A program made the translations under genes and the position numbers. From JTS-RE37 sp041744575 (GTDB lineage: Bacteria; Bacteroidota; Bacteroidia; Flavobacteriales; Flavobacteriaceae): a stretch of 64,000 bases of DNA. The stretch spans positions 62,001-126,000 of the forward strand of contig JBGTKP010000033.1 of the NCBI GenBank assembly GCA_041744575.1, in the 5' to 3' direction. Shown here one piece after another: positions 7,663 through 15,506 of this stretch (position 1 is its first letter; each line of letters begins with the position of its first letter). Under the pieces are notes generated by a model. The model had not been told where the DNA came from and searched no databases. It saw only the letters and a list, made by a program, of their open reading frames with translations.

Positions 7663-8463
7663 TTACGATCCCGGGAATTGTAAAAAATCGTCGTTTTTTA
7701 AAACCCTTTTAAAGTTTGTAGGAGCATCACCCGTATAGTGTTTGAAGTCTTTAATGAAATGAGCCTGGTCAAAATAATTGTTCTCGTAACAGATTTCTGT
7801 AAGGGATTTTGCTATGTTCATGGAACCTAGTACTTTGTTAAAGCGTATAATTGAAGCGAATTTTTTCGGGGTGGTTCCAACTACCTTTTTAAATCTATTT
7901 TCCATGGCACTTTGACTGATACAGAGTTTTTCGCATAATTGCTCTATTCGTAAAGCTCCCTGACTTTCATAAATGAGTTTTACCGCCTCCACTATGAGAC
8001 GGTCCATCTGTTTGTCCTTCAATTGTGTCAAGAGAAATTGATCAATAACCTTTAGTCGCTGATTATCCGCTGTGGATAAAGCCAGACGCTCTTCGACCTC
8101 AGCGAGTCTGTCTCGCTCAAAAAAGTTGTCAAGGGAAATATTTAGCTTGAATAATTCGCAGGCTGGGTTTGTGGTAAAGTGGGTGAAGCCGATTTCCGTA
8201 AAATAAACAAGGATGGTCCCGGTTTTATCGGAGTTCTTGAAAATCCTGAATCTATCCGGAATACCCGTAACGCCTGCTGATGTGAGTTTTTTTTCAGTTT
8301 GATCGTTTATAACAGAAATTTGCCCCCTGTACTGAAATCCAATCACCAAACCAGGGGTTGGAAATACTTTGTATTCCTTCTGTTGGGGTTGTTCCGACAC
8401 TGCATAATACTTAACGAAGGGTTTCAACCTTTCAGCGGGCAGGTATTTATCAAATTTGATCAT
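7663..8463 (-). CDS. AraC-family transcriptional regulator (DUF6597-like sensor half)
   Basis: A 266-residue regulator. The N-terminal part ('LKPFVKYYAVSEQ', 'PGLVIGFQYRG', 'GIPDRFRIF', 'TILVYFTEIGFTHF') has the beta-rich pattern of DUF6597-type sensor domains. The C-terminal 100 residues carry two helix-turn-helix motifs: 'RIEQLCEKLCISQSAMENRFKKVVGTTPKKF' and 'SLTEICYENNYFDQAHFIKDFKHYTGDAPTNF'. The second is a canonical AraC signature. The ligand is unknown. The nearest candidate targets are DUF1398 downstream (135 bases) and the SnoaL-like gene upstream, but no operator was recognised. Complete length for the family. Confidence 0.9.
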   Translation of the reverse strand: MIKFDKYLPAERLKPFVKYYAVSEQPQQKEYKVFPTPGLVIGFQYRGQISVINDQTEKKLTSAGVTGIPDRFRIFKNSDKTGTILVYFTEIGFTHFTTNPACELFKLNISLDNFFERDRLAEVEERLALSTADNQRLKVIDQFLLTQLKDKQMDRLIVEAVKLIYESQGALRIEQLCEKLCISQSAMENRFKKVVGTTPKKFASIIRFNKVLGSMNIAKSLTEICYENNYFDQAHFIKDFKHYTGDAPTNFKRVLKNDDFLQFPGS

Positions 8464-8886
8464 CTTCCAAGGAACTCTGACACGGTTAAAGTATAACAGG
8501 CATTTTTGCCCCAGTCAGGGGGAAAGTTTTTCTGTCAGGCAGAAGCCACTCCTCTCAAAGATAGGAATTTACAGCTACGGTTACCGGGCTAATGTACAGC
8601 CATAGCCTGGGAAAGCCTATTTACCTATGATTCTTTTGGTTCACGTTTGCACCCGCCTCATCTGAAAAAGCTGCTTACGGACTTCGACTTTTATTTTCAC
8701 CGGCTCACAGGTTAGTCTTAGAAATTTCTTTCCGATAACAGTCTCAAAACCGTGACGGTTGCGGTAAATCCAATAATCCGGTGCATCTGCTTAAATTGAT
8801 CGGTTATCGGGGGTGATGGTGATGCAAAGGGCCTTATTTGCGTGAGAGGCCGGATCAAAATTATATTTGTCCGTGCCTGTTATCTC
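8464..8886. other. 423-base stretch with no supported gene
   Basis: No frame here exceeds a few dozen codons with credible composition, and no family motif, hairpin terminator or clear TAnnTTTG box was found on either strand. It should hold the promoter of the AraC regulator on the minus strand and the 3' end of the SnoaL-like transcript. Confidence 0.5.
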
Positions 8887-9333
8887 TTATTTTGTTGATA
8901 CGCGGTACTTTCTGTAGGAATTCTTGATGGCAATTTTACCTTCCCTGAAGGTAAATAGGTCGCACCCCGTAACTTCGACCCTGGTCCCATCCGGCCTAGT
9001 TCCTGAAAACGTCCACTCCGAAACACCTCTGTCTCCGGAAATGAAATGTCTGGGATTCCCCCATTTTGCATCCGGGAAAGTTTTAAAAACATCTTCAAAT
9101 GCTTTTTGTACTGACTTTTGTCCGATAAATTTTTCTCCTTCAACTTCCGGCCCCGCCGATGCCTCAAAAATACAATCGGCCGTCATATGGGACATGATGG
9201 CTTTTATGTCGTGGTCATTGAAAGCATCAGCAAAAGATTGCAAATACAATACTGTTACCTTGTTGTTGGACTGACCCATAAGTAAAATTGGAAATAATAT
9301 CAGAAATGTCAAAACCTTTTTTTTCATATACAC
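8887..9333 (-). CDS. Exported SnoaL-like / NTF2-fold protein
   Basis: 148 residues with a cleavable signal peptide (KKKVLTFLILFPILLMGQS) and an NTF2-like domain: 'LYLQSFADAFNDHDIKAIMSHMTADCIFEAS' is the characteristic first helix, followed by 'GQKSVQKAFEDVFKTFPDAKW' and a closing sheet 'VSEWTFSGTRPDGTRVEVTGCDLFTFREGKI'. This is the SnoaL-like polyketide-cyclase/limonene-epoxide-hydrolase pattern. Members are ketosteroid-isomerase-fold enzymes or binding proteins; export to the periplasm is less usual. No polyketide genes are nearby, so no specific reaction is assigned. The start may be the first or third codon (9333 or 9327). It stands alone on the minus strand. Confidence 0.82.
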   Translation of the reverse strand: MYMKKKVLTFLILFPILLMGQSNNKVTVLYLQSFADAFNDHDIKAIMSHMTADCIFEASAGPEVEGEKFIGQKSVQKAFEDVFKTFPDAKWGNPRHFISGDRGVSEWTFSGTRPDGTRVEVTGCDLFTFREGKIAIKNSYRKYRVSTK

Positions 9334-9507
9334 TTTTTTATGAGAAGCTCCGATAATTTAAATCAATGTCTAAGGACCGGTCATGCAAGGTTGAGGGGCG
9401 TTATTTTTTTGACAGTCACTTCTACGGCTCGCATTTTAATACAAACAGGATCTAAATTAAGCAAGTGCCAGCGATGTGTGGCATACAGTTTGTCCGACTT
9501 ATCCGTT

Positions 9508-10056
9508 TTATGGTCCCACTCCTTCCTTGTTTGCGATCCGTACAATGGTATTCCAGTTTCGTGTGGTCATCTCCTTTCCATAAAATACTTCCAGATTATC
9601 CATGCCTTTAAGAGTACTGGTTTTCGAAAGGTCCAAAACACTAAAAATGGCTTTTCCTTTTTTGCTTATGATCTCGAAGGATTTATCGTCTGTGCTCCAC
9701 GGGAGGGGTACGGGGTTGGAGACGTTTTTCTTTAAAAAGGAAACATACCAGCGGGTATCCTTGGAAGCCTCTCGATTGTGGAATGGGTTTTTTTGAAGCA
9801 GCTCCGCAATCAGAGCGTATTCCCATATCATAACAGGGATAGGAAATCCAAAAACTTTTAGCAGATGCTCTGAAATTTTGTTTTCTGAAACTTTGTTGTT
9901 GGCATCAAACAGGATATTTCCAGAATTTAAAATGGTCAGTACATTGCTGAAATCCAGTTCTTCCAGAGCATGGCGTAATTCTCCCATCGGCACTTTATGG
10001 TTCCCCCCGACATTGATTCCCCGAAGAAAGGCTACATATGTTTTTTTTGTGACCAT
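9508..10056 (-). CDS. DUF1697-domain protein
   Basis: A 182-residue cytoplasmic protein beginning 'KKTYVAFLRGINVGGNHKVPMGELR', the diagnostic DUF1697 N-terminus, then 'VLTILNSGNILFDA' and a C-terminal 'GTDNLEVFYGKEMTTRNWNT'-like segment ('GMDNLEVFYGKEMTTRNWNT'). The family is widespread in bacteria with no assigned activity. The duplicated 'LRGIN' / 'GN..F' ferredoxin-like fold suggests a binding rather than a catalytic role. Full length. It stands alone, about 200 bases downstream of the ankyrin gene on the same strand. Confidence 0.88.
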   Translation of the reverse strand: MVTKKTYVAFLRGINVGGNHKVPMGELRHALEELDFSNVLTILNSGNILFDANNKVSENKISEHLLKVFGFPIPVMIWEYALIAELLQKNPFHNREASKDTRWYVSFLKKNVSNPVPLPWSTDDKSFEIISKKGKAIFSVLDLSKTSTLKGMDNLEVFYGKEMTTRNWNTIVRIANKEGVGP

Positions 10057-10261
10057 TTTTGCTACGTATTTTAATTTGGACCAGGACGCTGCCAGTCGAC
10101 CACAGTGGCGACATCCGTGAATGGCTTTGTGAATCCCGGGCCCTGGTCAATCCTGTGGCATAAAGTATAAAATTGGCGGGAGATTTTAAGAACTGACCAC
10201 ATCTCCAATAAGCCTGTATTGGCTTTCAACCAAAAGAAAGGTAAATTTACCTGGTATAAGA

Positions 10262-11005
10262 TCATTTCGTCAGATACTTGTTCGGAATGTTGGCGGGCAA
10301 AAAATCTACCCCATAACCAGCATTCATCAGGATTTTCACATTTTCGTAAATATCACTCTCTTTGCGTTGAAATTGCCGGAGCAGACCCATAATGGCGTAG
10401 CTGATTGGATTTACCGCCGGGATAAAAGTCTCCCATGCATAGCCCTTGCCCCAGATCAAGCCCATTACGGTAAGGTGGGGGTCAGCATCTTCCGAGATAA
10501 GAAACTTCAACATATCCAGACTGTTATTGTTGTGTTGGTTGACAGTATGGAAAACCGGCGTTTGTCCGCCAAATCCTTTTTTGTCAAGTCCCGCTTTGCC
10601 ATTGACATTAAGTCCTTGTTTCACAAGGATCCTTGCGCAATCCAGATGGTTGTATTCGGCACAAATATGAAGCAACGAAGCCTTGTTCAGGGGAGTAAAA
10701 GCAGACTTGAGGGTGTATAGACTGAAAATTGAGACAGGCTGATGTTTAATCTGTCTTTCCAATGCATCTGCATCATTCAATAAAACGGCAAGTAACACCT
10801 GGTCATCAAAGTCCAGCCCGTAGTCAACAAAGACCTTTATACATTCACTAAATCCTGGAGAACGCAGATATTGACTTGTCAATTCATAAACGAGCGGCTT
10901 GTCATTATACCGGTCATTGGGATTTACCCCATTTTCAAAGCATTCTTTTATCCCGCCGGGGGAGTGAATTTCAATATCAGTGAGAATTTTTTGATGAAAA
11001 TCCAT
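10262..11005 (-). CDS. Ankyrin-repeat protein
   Basis: A 247-residue protein of divergent ankyrin repeats. The clearest units are 'SLLHICAEYNHLDCARILVKQGLNVNGKAG' (about residues 117-146) and 'TPVFHTVNQHNNNSLDMLKFLISEDADPHL' (around 155-185); weaker ones flank them ('KPLVYELTSQYLRSPGFSECIKVFVDYGLDF' and 'DIYENVKILMNAGYGVDF'). There is no signal peptide or other domain, so it is probably a cytoplasmic protein-interaction scaffold; the partner is unknown. Stand-alone bacterial ankyrin genes often appear next to toxin or effector genes, but none is visible here. Confidence 0.8.
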   Translation of the reverse strand: MDFHQKILTDIEIHSPGGIKECFENGVNPNDRYNDKPLVYELTSQYLRSPGFSECIKVFVDYGLDFDDQVLLAVLLNDADALERQIKHQPVSIFSLYTLKSAFTPLNKASLLHICAEYNHLDCARILVKQGLNVNGKAGLDKKGFGGQTPVFHTVNQHNNNSLDMLKFLISEDADPHLTVMGLIWGKGYAWETFIPAVNPISYAIMGLLRQFQRKESDIYENVKILMNAGYGVDFLPANIPNKYLTK

Positions 11006-11644
11006 CCCACTAATTTACCACCTTCTAAAGTAATTATAATCAGTGACAATGGTATCCATTGGAATTATCACCTATTTAGTTGTTAAACTGAAAAGAACGA
11101 CAACCGGGATACCAGCGCATTTCCTTTTGCGGAAAATACGTTCCTTGACCGATGCGACGTGAACCCGGGACATGTCGACTATTGAACAGATACAGGCCCT
11201 TATGTCACTGGTTTTAAATTCTTTGTGCAACTTGATATTTTTCTTCGATCATGTAAATAAAGTTACCATGGATGTTGAAGTTACCTGCGGATCAAATTCG
11301 TTCCCGATAGCCTATGCTTCTGGTACCAAAACATATGCAAGAAGGGGTAAGAAACGCAAATGCGAAGATCAGGAACTAACATACAAATTTTACCCTTGAA
11401 ATTTTCATAATGAGAAGTATTTATAAATGAAAGGTACTTTGAAATACAAAGTTCATTGATTCGTATCAGCAGGCCAATTTTAATGGATCCTTTATTGCCG
11501 ATCTGCAGTTCTTGTTCGGTAGGGGCGGGCCACACCTTAAAATTGAAGCGAAATCTTAATGTATAACGAGCTATTACATTGGAAACGAAGATCTTCCTGC
11601 AACGAAAAAGGGGCAAAGCATACCGCTTTTTCGCCATTTGGCCA
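11006..11644. other. 639-base stretch without a convincing gene
   Basis: The longest frame is a 118-codon minus-strand one (11281-11637) beginning 7 bases after the ABM gene. Its translation is rich in Arg, Cys, Tyr and Trp with no family resemblance, unlike every neighbour, so I do not call it. Nothing else with coding character, and no terminator or promoter, was recognised. Its length suggests a decayed gene, but I could not identify a parent. Confidence 0.45.
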
Positions 11645-12073
11645 TCAATAAGGAGGGTCTGCCTTCTTAAAGATCATCTGCATCCCAGTACTGTCAATGA
11701 ATTCCATATCCATTAACTTCAGAGACTTGACCATTTTTAATGTCGATGTCTTATAGTGTTGGAAATGTGGGGTCTGCAAATGGGACTCGTAGGACTGTTG
11801 GTCTCTATAGATTTCCAGAATCCTGATTTCTGTAGGGGTGTCTTTCTGAAACATCGGAAAGATAGAAATAACACCCGTCTCGAGTCTGACGGAAGCTTCT
11901 GATTCTTCCGTGAGTATTGACAGGTATTCATCCAGATACTCCGGGTCGATCCCGATTTCCGAGATTCTGATAATGTTTGTAGTGCCGGCGTTTTTTTCCC
12001 GTTCGGGTTGCCCGTAGGAATTGCTGATTAAAATCAACATAAGAAACAAAAACCCTGTTTTTAAGTACGTCAT
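11645..12073 (-). CDS. Exported antibiotic-biosynthesis-monooxygenase (ABM) domain protein
   Basis: 142 residues from the ATG at 12073, chosen because it places the signal peptide (MTYLKTGFLFLMLILISNS) at the N-terminus; an ATG at 12097 adds eight residues. The remainder is one ABM ferredoxin-like domain: 'NIIRISEIGIDPEYLDEYLSILTEESEASVRLETGVISIFPMF', 'IRILEIYRDQQSYESHLQTPHFQHYKTST'. The conserved 'E.Y.....Y..H..TPHF..Y' segment matches putative quinol monooxygenases (YgiN-like). The reaction is not predictable, and export is unusual for the family. A 7-base gap follows before a doubtful open frame. Confidence 0.83.
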   Translation of the reverse strand: MTYLKTGFLFLMLILISNSYGQPEREKNAGTTNIIRISEIGIDPEYLDEYLSILTEESEASVRLETGVISIFPMFQKDTPTEIRILEIYRDQQSYESHLQTPHFQHYKTSTLKMVKSLKLMDMEFIDSTGMQMIFKKADPPY

Positions 12074-12232
12074 TTGACTAGCGAAGTTGATGACCATTTC
12101 AAGGGGAACAACAAGGCGTTACCCATTCTGTGATCAGGATTATAATCTGTATCTAAGATTAAAAATAGATCAATCTTTCCTTAGTCAGATCTATTCCATG
12201 CAGAAAAGAAATTTAGCGAGCCGGTTTTGCAA

Positions 12233-12673
12233 TCAGGTTGATCTTTTTAATGTGATGACCATAAATGGCACCCACCTCTTTTGGGTGTCCGGTTTTTCCC
12301 ATGTTCCCATAATTTCCTTCCCATCATTGATGAAATGACCTTTAAATTTAAAGGTGTCGCCCAGGATATTTAACTCATCTCCCTCGATCACTCCGGTCAT
12401 GGTCCCTTGTTCACCCTTGTTATTATAATGGGATAGAACGATCGCCTCTGTACTTTTATCCAATCCAATTAATTCGTAGGTTTTGCTCCTTTCAGTACCC
12501 ATGCTGACATCCGCCTTGTGAAGGATAAAAAAGCCGTCAAGGATGATTTCGTACGTATCCGTTCCATTTATTCTGATTTCCGGACTTGTGTCGGTTTCTA
12601 AGATCCGCCCTTCGGTAGACCATTGTCCGATTAGTTTTTTAAAATGGCTTTCTTCTATTTTTTTGGGTTTCAT
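12233..12673 (-). CDS. DUF1579-like lipocalin-fold protein
   Basis: 146 residues from the ATG at 12673 (MKPKKIEESHFKKLIGQW); an ATG at 12727 would add a histidine-rich leader with no homologous look, so the shorter start is preferred. The sheet-rich sequence 'GQWSTEGRILETDTSP', 'GTDTYEIILDGFFILHKADVSMG', 'YELIGLDKSTEAIVLSHYNNKGEQGTMTGVI' and 'GTWEKPDTQKRW' follows the DUF1579/heme-binding-like lipocalin pattern, in which a small barrel may hold a hydrophobic ligand. The ligand is unknown. It is cytoplasmic by lack of signal peptide. Confidence 0.7.
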   Translation of the reverse strand: MKPKKIEESHFKKLIGQWSTEGRILETDTSPEIRINGTDTYEIILDGFFILHKADVSMGTERSKTYELIGLDKSTEAIVLSHYNNKGEQGTMTGVIEGDELNILGDTFKFKGHFINDGKEIMGTWEKPDTQKRWVPFMVITLKRST

Positions 12674-12897
12674 TCGAACGTGATGTTGTTTAATTATATG
12701 GTGTTGAAAATATATTGTCTGCTTCATCAGCCTGAAGCACTTTAACCTTCATCTCCTTTGATTAAATGAATGGTCACCCGCTTAGTTTTCCGTTCAAATT
12801 CTTCAAGGATCTCCGTACTTCAATGAGCATCGGAGTGGGTAGCTCGGGTTGCTCCGGAGGTCTTTAAACTGATCATACAAACAAGACAGTGCCCACG

Positions 12898-13266
12898 CTA
12901 ATTTCGTAAAATCTTCTGCATGGCCTTGCCCTTTGCCAATTCGTCAATCAGCTTATCCAGGTAGCGAATCTTCTGCATAAGGGGATCTTTAATTTCCTCC
13001 ACCCTATAGCCGCATATGACTCCGGTAATTTTAGACACATTGGAATTCAGGTGAGGGGCCTTTTCAAAAAAAGTTTCAAAATCGGTTTTATTATCGAGGT
13101 GTAGTTGCAGAGATTTTTGATCATATCCCGTCAGCCAATAAATAATCTTATCTACCTCTTCTCTGGTACGACCTTTTTTCTCCGCTTTTTGAAGGTAGTG
13201 CGGATAGACACTTGCAAAAGGCATCTTAAATATTCTGGTGTTTTCCATAGATCCTGTAAAATTCAT
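12898..13266 (-). CDS. DUF2200-domain protein
   Basis: 122 residues, recognised as DUF2200 by 'IFKMPFASVYPHYLQKAEKKGRTREEVDKIIYWLTGY', 'FETFFEKAPHLNSN' and 'ITGVICGYRVEEIKDPLMQKIRYLDKLIDELAKGKAMQKIL'. The family is short, all-helical, widely distributed and without known function; this copy is full length. Its position among other singletons of unknown function fits accessory gene content. It stands alone, 56 bases downstream of a small membrane-protein gene on the same strand, with which it may share a transcript. Confidence 0.88.
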   Translation of the reverse strand: MNFTGSMENTRIFKMPFASVYPHYLQKAEKKGRTREEVDKIIYWLTGYDQKSLQLHLDNKTDFETFFEKAPHLNSNVSKITGVICGYRVEEIKDPLMQKIRYLDKLIDELAKGKAMQKILRN

Positions 13267-13322
13267 GGAAATGTAGTATTAAGGTCAATCCTTTTCAAAT
13301 GAAATCTGTCCAAATAATAGCC

Positions 13323-13760
13323 TTATTTTCCGAGAATATAGGTTTTGAAAACATATCCCCAGGGCGTGAAAATTATGGGAACTATAACCAGCCCGAAAGT
13401 TTGCGTCCAGGCTTCAGCTGCTGTTCCTGCGAGTTCTCCATGGGACCATAAAGGATAGGCAACAAAAAACAACCAAAGGCCTTTATAAAATTGCATGAAC
13501 AGCATAATGGGCAACATTCTCAGGGTGTGAAAAATTCCGAGGCCGGACAGGGTGGTATAAGCAGCTATTGAACACCAGGCAACCGCAACCTCAGGGTTCC
13601 AATCTCCCTTATGCGTAAGCAGCACAGTCCATGCCTCCCTGGCTACAAAAATAAACATCAGTATAAAAAAAAGTTTCAGCACATAGATTTTAATTGGCCA
13701 AATACCTTGGTGCTTTGCTGAAGGCCTGAAAAGATTGCGAATAAACCGGGCAATTTCCAT
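13323..13760 (-). CDS. Small membrane protein of unknown function
   Basis: 145 residues with four predicted hydrophobic helices (about 24-46, 60-80, 83-104 and 115-140) joined by short polar loops. A tryptophan-rich loop 'AREAWTVLLTHKGDWNPEVAVAW' precedes the second helix. The N-terminus 'MEIARFIRNLFRPS' is cytoplasmic and basic. I do not recognise a named family. It lies 56 bases upstream of the DUF2200 gene on the same strand; co-transcription is possible. No functional residue can be pointed to. Confidence 0.68.
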   Translation of the reverse strand: MEIARFIRNLFRPSAKHQGIWPIKIYVLKLFFILMFIFVAREAWTVLLTHKGDWNPEVAVAWCSIAAYTTLSGLGIFHTLRMLPIMLFMQFYKGLWLFFVAYPLWSHGELAGTAAEAWTQTFGLVIVPIIFTPWGYVFKTYILGK

Positions 13761-13948
13761 TTTAAAAAGATTCAGATAGAATTTGGACGCCGCGGGAGCA
13801 AAATTGTTACATTATTCAGGGGGGTATTTAATCGCTCATCAGCCATTTATGATGTCATTGTAAGAAAAAATATGCGATTATACCTCCGGTGAAAGGATTG
13901 ACTTTACCTGCCAAGTGTGGCAATCCTGTAAAATTAGTGATATAATTT

Positions 13949-14056
13949 TTAGGAGATCGTGTCGCTGGAAGGTGTTGGAGTTATTTTATTACCTTTTAAA
14001 CCTAAAGTTACATTTGCCAGTTCCTCTTGGTTCGATTTATAAGCTGTTTGTTTCAT
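13949..14056 (-). CDS. Possible 35-residue peptide gene (doubtful)
   Basis: An ATG at 14056 opens a 35-codon frame whose product begins MKQTAYKSNQEELA and ends in a Ser/Thr/Pro-rich tail (TPTPSSDTIS). It begins 11 bases after the stop of another small frame, as in an operon. There is no cysteine, no signal peptide and no recognised peptide family. It could be a leader peptide, a small protein or chance. Confidence 0.15.
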   Translation of the reverse strand: MKQTAYKSNQEELANVTLGLKGNKITPTPSSDTIS

Positions 14057-14067
14057 AATTTTAATAT

Positions 14068-14313
14068 TTAATGAGCGTGGGGTTCGGCAGCACGCCTCCC
14101 GTTATGTGCATAATGTAGTAGGTGATGTATTGATATTGCTCCTGTGGTGAGCAGCCCCAAGTGGGATACCGTCTGATGAACCTCGTAGATTTTTAATTTC
14201 AGGAAATCAATCCAATTAATTGTAGGTAATATTTGGTTATTCAGGGTAACAAATTGAAAATTGGCAATCGAAAGCGCATCGCAAAAATAGCTGAGACGAA
14301 ATTCGGTGGACAC
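14068..14313 (-). CDS. Possible small protein with histidine-rich C-terminus (doubtful)
   Basis: An 81-codon frame. The C-terminal part reads 'VSHLGLLTTGAISIHHLLHYAHNGRRAAEPHAH': a moderately hydrophobic helix with seven histidines, which could be the tail of a larger lost membrane protein or a metal-binding small protein. The N-terminal half has no character I can place. It lies in a 672-base gap with otherwise nothing credible. I list it only so that the gap is not read as empty. Confidence 0.2.
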   Translation of the reverse strand: MSTEFRLSYFCDALSIANFQFVTLNNQILPTINWIDFLKLKIYEVHQTVSHLGLLTTGAISIHHLLHYAHNGRRAAEPHAH

Positions 14314-14432
14314 ATCCTTTAAAGGGAATGAAAGACAAGATGCCTTGAGGGAGAAGGGAGGGTAGCATCCACCTGTGAAAACAACCTGTAGCCATGTGAT
14401 TTCTTTTTGTAATTTTATTCAAACGTTTGATC

Positions 14433-15479
14433 ATGGCACCAACCAATGCCTGCAAAAACTGCGGTTTCACCCTGGAAGCAGATTACGCCTTCTGTCCGGT
14501 ATGCGGTCAGGAGATTGGCGACCTCACTTTCGGGGTGCTTTTTAGCAACACGATCAGCAATTATTTTTCGGTGGATGCCCGGTTTTTCAGGAGTTTTGTC
14601 CCCCTGATGCTGAAACCCGGTGTGCTGGCAAGACGTTTTGTGGATGGCAAACGCCTGTCATACCTTCATCCCGCTCAATTCTATCTTTTTATTTCTGTGG
14701 TGTTCTTCTTTCTTTTTTCGTTCAGTGTACGGGAGGCAGACAGTACCATGACCCAGGCCCTGAAGAAAAATTTTGAACAGCGCTACCTTCCTGATTCGCT
14801 CAACCTCTCACAGGATTCCTCAGGTATCCATATTACACGGAATGCCTTGAAAGACAATCAGGAAGTGACAGGGATGTCGGACAAGGATCTGCAGGAGATT
14901 GATTCCCTGATGATCACCAATAATGATATTCAAGATATTCCATTCTTTAAGGCCAGGGAGGTGCTGGATTCCTTGATTACCGCCGAAGCCCCACTGCCTG
15001 AGAAATTAAGGGCCATGGGGATGAAAGAAGATGCCGGGGCCATGACAAGAAGGTTTTACACACAATTTCTTAAACTATATGAATCGCGCGGAGGCGGGTT
15101 ACTTCAGAGTTTATACGATACTATTCCTATCGCCATGTTCCTGCTGATGCCCTTGTTTGCTGTCCTCTTAAAAATATTTTACTGGAGAAGGGGGAATTTT
15201 GCCTTTCATATGGTGTTCAGTTTCTATTTTTTCACTTTTATGTTCACCACTTTTTGCCTGATGATAATTGCCAATTACATGTTTTCCATTCCCGGATGGC
15301 TTCAGTTCATTATCTTCTTTTCCTTCCTGTTGTATCTGATCCTAGCGTTGCGTAATTTCTACCGCAGCAGCTGGTTGGGTGCGATTTTGAAAGCCAATAT
15401 CATTGGGTTTGTCTATATGCTCATCATTGTGCCCATCGCCTTCCTCGGGATTATTTTCACGTCCTTAATGCTTTATTAG
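14433..15479 (+). CDS. DUF3667 membrane protein with N-terminal zinc ribbon
   Basis: 348 residues from the ATG at 14433. The N-terminus has a zinc ribbon (C-x2-C … C-x2-C in 'ACKNCGF' and 'FCPVCGQ'), followed by 'RFFRSFVPLMLKPGVLARRFVDGKRLSYLHPAQFYLFISVVFFFLF', the DUF3667 signature: a Pro/Gly-rich amphipathic segment and first transmembrane helix. A long, polar, probably extracytoplasmic or cytoplasmic loop (about 95-215) separates it from four more helices at the C-terminus. The family is common in Bacteroidota, and its function is unknown. It converges with the M14 peptidase gene with only 27 bases between stops, and no terminator hairpin was seen there. Confidence 0.88.
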   Translation: MAPTNACKNCGFTLEADYAFCPVCGQEIGDLTFGVLFSNTISNYFSVDARFFRSFVPLMLKPGVLARRFVDGKRLSYLHPAQFYLFISVVFFFLFSFSVREADSTMTQALKKNFEQRYLPDSLNLSQDSSGIHITRNALKDNQEVTGMSDKDLQEIDSLMITNNDIQDIPFFKAREVLDSLITAEAPLPEKLRAMGMKEDAGAMTRRFYTQFLKLYESRGGGLLQSLYDTIPIAMFLLMPLFAVLLKIFYWRRGNFAFHMVFSFYFFTFMFTTFCLMIIANYMFSIPGWLQFIIFFSFLLYLILALRNFYRSSWLGAILKANIIGFVYMLIIVPIAFLGIIFTSLMLY

Positions 15480-15506
15480 CCTTCCGGTCTGCGCCCTGAC
15501 CTTATT

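Noticed and set aside
10071..10265. 64-codon minus-strand frame between the DUF1697 and ankyrin genes
   Set aside because: No recognisable domain, signal or start context, and the composition is atypical; probably chance.
11281..11637. 118-codon minus-strand open frame after the ABM gene
   Set aside because: Composition rich in Arg, Cys, Trp and Tyr, no family motif and no start context; unlike neighbouring genes.
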